DNA of 64,000 bases from GCA-2705995 sp048267965 (GTDB taxonomy: Bacteria > Bacteroidota > Bacteroidia > Flavobacteriales_G > Salibacteraceae). Below, piece by piece: positions 61,361 to 64,000 of this stretch (positions are counted from its first letter, which is position 1; each line of letters begins with the position of its first letter). The position numbers and the translations under genes are program-made. The notes beneath the pieces are model-generated. The model was not told where the DNA came from, did no database searches, and saw nothing but the letters and a program-made list of their open reading frames with translations. The DNA lies in contig JBLWWK010000002.1 of NCBI GenBank assembly GCA_048267965.1, positions 368,774 to 432,773 on the forward strand, given 5' to 3'.

Positions 61361-62498
61361 AATGATTCTCATTCAACGCTTTTTTTAACGATTTGTAGAT
61401 TTTATACGCTCCGTATTGGCTATGATGCTGATAATCTCTAAACGAGTTATTTTCATAACTCAAACTCCATAAATCAATGGTTTCTACAGAATATTTTTGC
61501 AACGTATCCAAAAGTTCGGTATGCAATTCTTCGTACAAGGGCACTTTGGCTTCTTGCCCCGTTTGCACTCCCAAAACCTGATTATACGGCCCAATAATTA
61601 CCTTTAAATCAACTTCTGCAGCTTGAGATAATCGAATAAATGCAGATAATACATCGCTTCGGTAGGAACTCGAACTATCTATACTCGGAAACCACAACTT
61701 CTTTTGAGCATCTCGAAAAGCGTGAGAAACATTTAAATTGGTATCAATTTTCGCCAAGATTTCTACCGTATCGGTTAACGGTTTAAATCCATTTACAGAT
61801 GAAGAATACACAAAAGGATACTCTCCCAACGCCATTTTAAAATCTCGATAAAACCAAGATCGCGTTCCATCCGCTACCCAACTTGCCGCATTTTGCCAAC
61901 GCGTTACCGTTGGTTGTGGCGCAAGAATGCTCTCAAAACCTTTGAAATCATAGTGCTTAACCAACTCTAATTGAGTAGTTTCTACTAAACCTTTATGTAA
62001 ATATCTTTCAATATAAACTTGTTGAGGACTGTTCAATCCCTTTCTCCAATAAGTAGGATTCACAAACAGCAACACCTCTACCCCTTTCCAACGGTCTAGA
62101 CTTTCGGCTAACAATGGCAAATACACATCGGCACAACGGCCAGCACCGCCCAAAACCGACATTTTACGCTGAATGGTTGAGTCGCCATTAAACCAATGCC
62201 AATAATTAGCGCCACCTAATTCACCTGTTTCTGAAGTCCCCAAGAGTAAAAAACCATTGTTTTCTCTAATTTGACCTAAATAATGATGAAAAAGTGGGGA
62301 ATTTCGTTTTACTTCAATCGCATCAATATCAGCAAATTGATTTTCTGGATAATTGCTTTCTGTAGAATCAGAAAGAGAAACTACTAGGCCCGAAATTACA
62401 ATAGCTAAAACTAGGGCCAGAATAAGTTCTTTACCCAGCCTATTCAGGTTACCTAAGCTAAATCTTCGCTCTATATTATCGGGCCATTGATTGATCAT
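61359..62498 (-). CDS. DltD-like protein of an MBOAT pair
   Basis: The product has 379 residues from the ATG at 62498, which overlaps the MBOAT stop by four bases (ATGA); earlier starts would run 110 bases into that gene. One helix near the N-terminus (about 18-38) anchors a large extracytoplasmic domain. GFLLLGTSETGELGG carries the serine of the DltD/SGNH-like type, and YQHHSQYGAYKIY near the end fits the second catalytic region. DltD-like proteins act with MBOAT acyltransferases to move an acyl group to a surface polymer. As this cell should lack teichoic acid, the acceptor is probably another glycan or protein. Confidence 0.82.
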   Translation of the reverse strand: MINQWPDNIERRFSLGNLNRLGKELILALVLAIVISGLVVSLSDSTESNYPENQFADIDAIEVKRNSPLFHHYLGQIRENNGFLLLGTSETGELGGANYWHWFNGDSTIQRKMSVLGGAGRCADVYLPLLAESLDRWKGVEVLLFVNPTYWRKGLNSPQQVYIERYLHKGLVETTQLELVKHYDFKGFESILAPQPTVTRWQNAASWVADGTRSWFYRDFKMALGEYPFVYSSSVNGFKPLTDTVEILAKIDTNLNVSHAFRDAQKKLWFPSIDSSSSYRSDVLSAFIRLSQAAEVDLKVIIGPYNQVLGVQTGQEAKVPLYEELHTELLDTLQKYSVETIDLWSLSYENNSFRDYQHHSQYGAYKIYKSLKKALNENH

Positions 62499-63667
62499 AA
62501 CAGACTTAGAATTTCTATCAATTGATCGTGAGAATAATGAAACAACAACCAACCTGTGCTTACGAATAAAAAGGTAAGCAGTAAGGTACCCGATTGATAC
62601 AACCACGACTTACTCCATTGATTTTTAACTACTAACGGCTGGTACGAATCCCACAATTTTAACATCACCAGCCCTACTCCGTGCCATAAACCCCAGTAAA
62701 TAAAATTGAGGGTATTGCCGTGCCAAATTCCGCACAAAACAAAGGTGATTATGTAGCCGATGCTGCTGATTAACAAGCGGGGCGCTTGCGGAAAACGACC
62801 AGAAAGTTGGGTTACAAGTGGCTTAAAAATCATATTTCGCAAGAATACCGAAAACGTCATGTGCCACCTGCGCCAAAAATCGGCCAAATTGGTAGATAAA
62901 TAAGGAGATTGAAAGTTTTCAGGCGTTCTAATCCCCAGAAGATATCCCGTTCCGATGGCAATATCTGAGTACCCGCTAAAGTCTAAATAAATGTAAGCCG
63001 AATAAGCCATAGCGCTCAATAACAAGCCCACCCAAACTCCGTACTCTCCCGTAAGCAATTCGTAATTAGTGGCTTCGTTAATAACGATAGGAACCAAAGC
63101 TAACTTCTTTACGGCTCCAATAAAAATACGTAATAATCCAGGCAATAAAAGAGCCTTTTTGAGTGATCCCCAATCTCGATTATGCCAACAACTAAAGTTG
63201 CCGTAAGTATCGATAGGGCCGGCTAAGAAGTTGGGAAAAAACAAGATGAAATTGAAATAATCGAGCACGTTTAACTGGGTAAAACGCTTTTTTGATGCAT
63301 CTACTAAGAACTGAATATGGCGAAAGAGAATGTAACTAATTCCTAACCTGCCAATTAACGTAATATCCGTGCTGTAATTTCGGTAAATAAATAATCCTAT
63401 TAACACACTTATCGAAACACCTAAAATTTTCCGACTTCGAGTATTTCTTTGAGATTTTAGCAAGTGCGTTCCTACCGCAAAAACCAACAACGAAAGAACC
63501 AATTGAACACCAATGGTATACTCATTTACAACGGTAGACAAGAGGGCCAAGTTACCCAAAAACAAGCCCCATTTCCGTGGCCATTTCACCGGTAAACAAC
63601 TCACCACCAAATAGCTAACTAAAAACAAGGTGACGAATACGAATTCTCCTGACGAAGAAAAAAACAT
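62495..63667 (-). CDS. MBOAT family O-acyltransferase (DltB/AlgI-like)
   Basis: The 390-residue membrane protein has about ten helices and the MBOAT signatures SYILFRHIQFLVDASK, DFSGYSDIAIGTGYLLGI in parts, FWRRWHMTFSVFLRNMIF in parts and the catalytic histidine in LCGIWHGNTLNFIYWGLWHG (in parts). It exports acyl groups across the inner membrane to an extracytoplasmic acceptor. It is coupled to the DltD-like gene. The minus strand carries TACTTTCG at 63700-63707, a variant -7 box, just upstream. A near-copy of the iterated word (63467-63477) lies inside. Confidence 0.93.
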   Translation of the reverse strand: MFFSSSGEFVFVTLFLVSYLVVSCLPVKWPRKWGLFLGNLALLSTVVNEYTIGVQLVLSLLVFAVGTHLLKSQRNTRSRKILGVSISVLIGLFIYRNYSTDITLIGRLGISYILFRHIQFLVDASKKRFTQLNVLDYFNFILFFPNFLAGPIDTYGNFSCWHNRDWGSLKKALLLPGLLRIFIGAVKKLALVPIVINEATNYELLTGEYGVWVGLLLSAMAYSAYIYLDFSGYSDIAIGTGYLLGIRTPENFQSPYLSTNLADFWRRWHMTFSVFLRNMIFKPLVTQLSGRFPQAPRLLISSIGYIITFVLCGIWHGNTLNFIYWGLWHGVGLVMLKLWDSYQPLVVKNQWSKSWLYQSGTLLLTFLFVSTGWLLFHYSHDQLIEILSLL

Positions 63668-64000
63668 GGAGTGAAATTGTGTAAATGAAAAATAGGTGGC
63701 GAAAGTAGTGTTTTCTACCTAAAGCTTTTTCTAATGTTTACAGATGTCGAAAGGTGTTGATGTTTTTCTTCCCCTCCGCACGGGCTGGTTCAAGACAAAA
63801 CAAAGAGTTGTTTCTTTACCACTTTTTTTGAGGAGAAAAAAAGTTCCCAACCGAAACACGTAGTGTTGAGCTCATGAGTTCCTTTAAGAATAAACCGAAA
63901 CGAATAAAACTCCATTGCCTCAGCCTCCGCACGTGCTGGCTCAACAACTCCCCAAGTTGTTGCCCTGCTTCACCTACGTGCTTTGATTTTTTTCAAAAAT
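63668..64000. other. Non-coding end of window with a near-identical 21-base direct repeat
   Basis: No gene is supported in these 333 bases. A 21-base word beginning CCTCCGCACG occurs at 63773-63793 and 63924-63944 with two differences. A hairpin with arms CAACAACT (63942-63949) and AGTTGTTG (63955-63962) follows the second copy. The region may continue into a repeat element beyond the window. Confidence 0.5.

Overview
The window comes from a Gram-negative member of the Bacteroidota, most likely a marine flavobacterium-like (Flavobacteriales) lineage. The evidence is type IX secretion system (T9SS) sorting domains of both type A and type B, a PorP/SprF-type outer-membrane protein, an XrtF-type exosortase, BshC of bacillithiol synthesis, the rpmB-rpmG-DUF4295 cluster, and many -7 boxes of the Bacteroidota form TAnnTTTG. 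Leaders are A-rich and show no clear Shine-Dalgarno sequences. No tRNA, rRNA, CRISPR array, insertion sequence or phage was seen.

Layout. 1-5 kb: the end of creD, then a minus-strand run guaA - LysM protein - hemF. 5-24.5 kb: a plus-strand surface-protein region. It holds a type B T9SS protein, a four-gene operon of secreted Ig/PKD-like proteins ending in a PorP/SprF partner, and two very large type A T9SS proteins. Each large protein is followed directly by a tiny protein made of a signal peptide, a short proline-rich peptide, a PID motif, one membrane segment and a basic tail. Right after the second pair come xrtF and its usual companion. 24.5-33 kb: housekeeping genes (bshC, rimO, ftsY, DUF4295, rpmG, rpmB, cinA, a DUF4197 protein, a nucleoside phosphorylase, a SirB1-like protein). 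33-47 kb: a surface-polysaccharide locus with an initiating sugar transferase, an aminotransferase, WbpB/WbpD/WbpI-like steps to a diacetamido-uronic acid, a NeuB/KdsC-like/cytidylyltransferase set for a nonulosonic-type acid, a Wzx flippase, two Wzy/ligase-type proteins, a Wzz-like protein and glycosyltransferases. 48-64 kb: rny, a 6S-like RNA, zapA and a coiled-coil partner, an M23 peptidase, a TonB-dependent receptor, a solute-binding protein, an MFS transporter, rocD, an RlmD-like methyltransferase and a DltD/DltB-like (MBOAT) pair.

Two things stand out. (1) A short DNA word, CGGTTCCTACCG, is scattered through the window on both strands. I count 10 exact 12-mers and 31 exact copies of its 9-base core by eye, against about 0.5 expected for a 9-mer. 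It lies inside genes, mostly as codons for V-P-T or V-G-T, once in another reading frame, and once in the loop of a terminator. This distribution resembles a DNA-uptake or chromosome-architecture word and is the best candidate for an undescribed system. (2) The duplicated pair of giant T9SS protein plus PID mini-protein next to xrtF suggests that exosortase F processes very small substrates.

All calls come from reading the sequence and from family knowledge; no database search was run.
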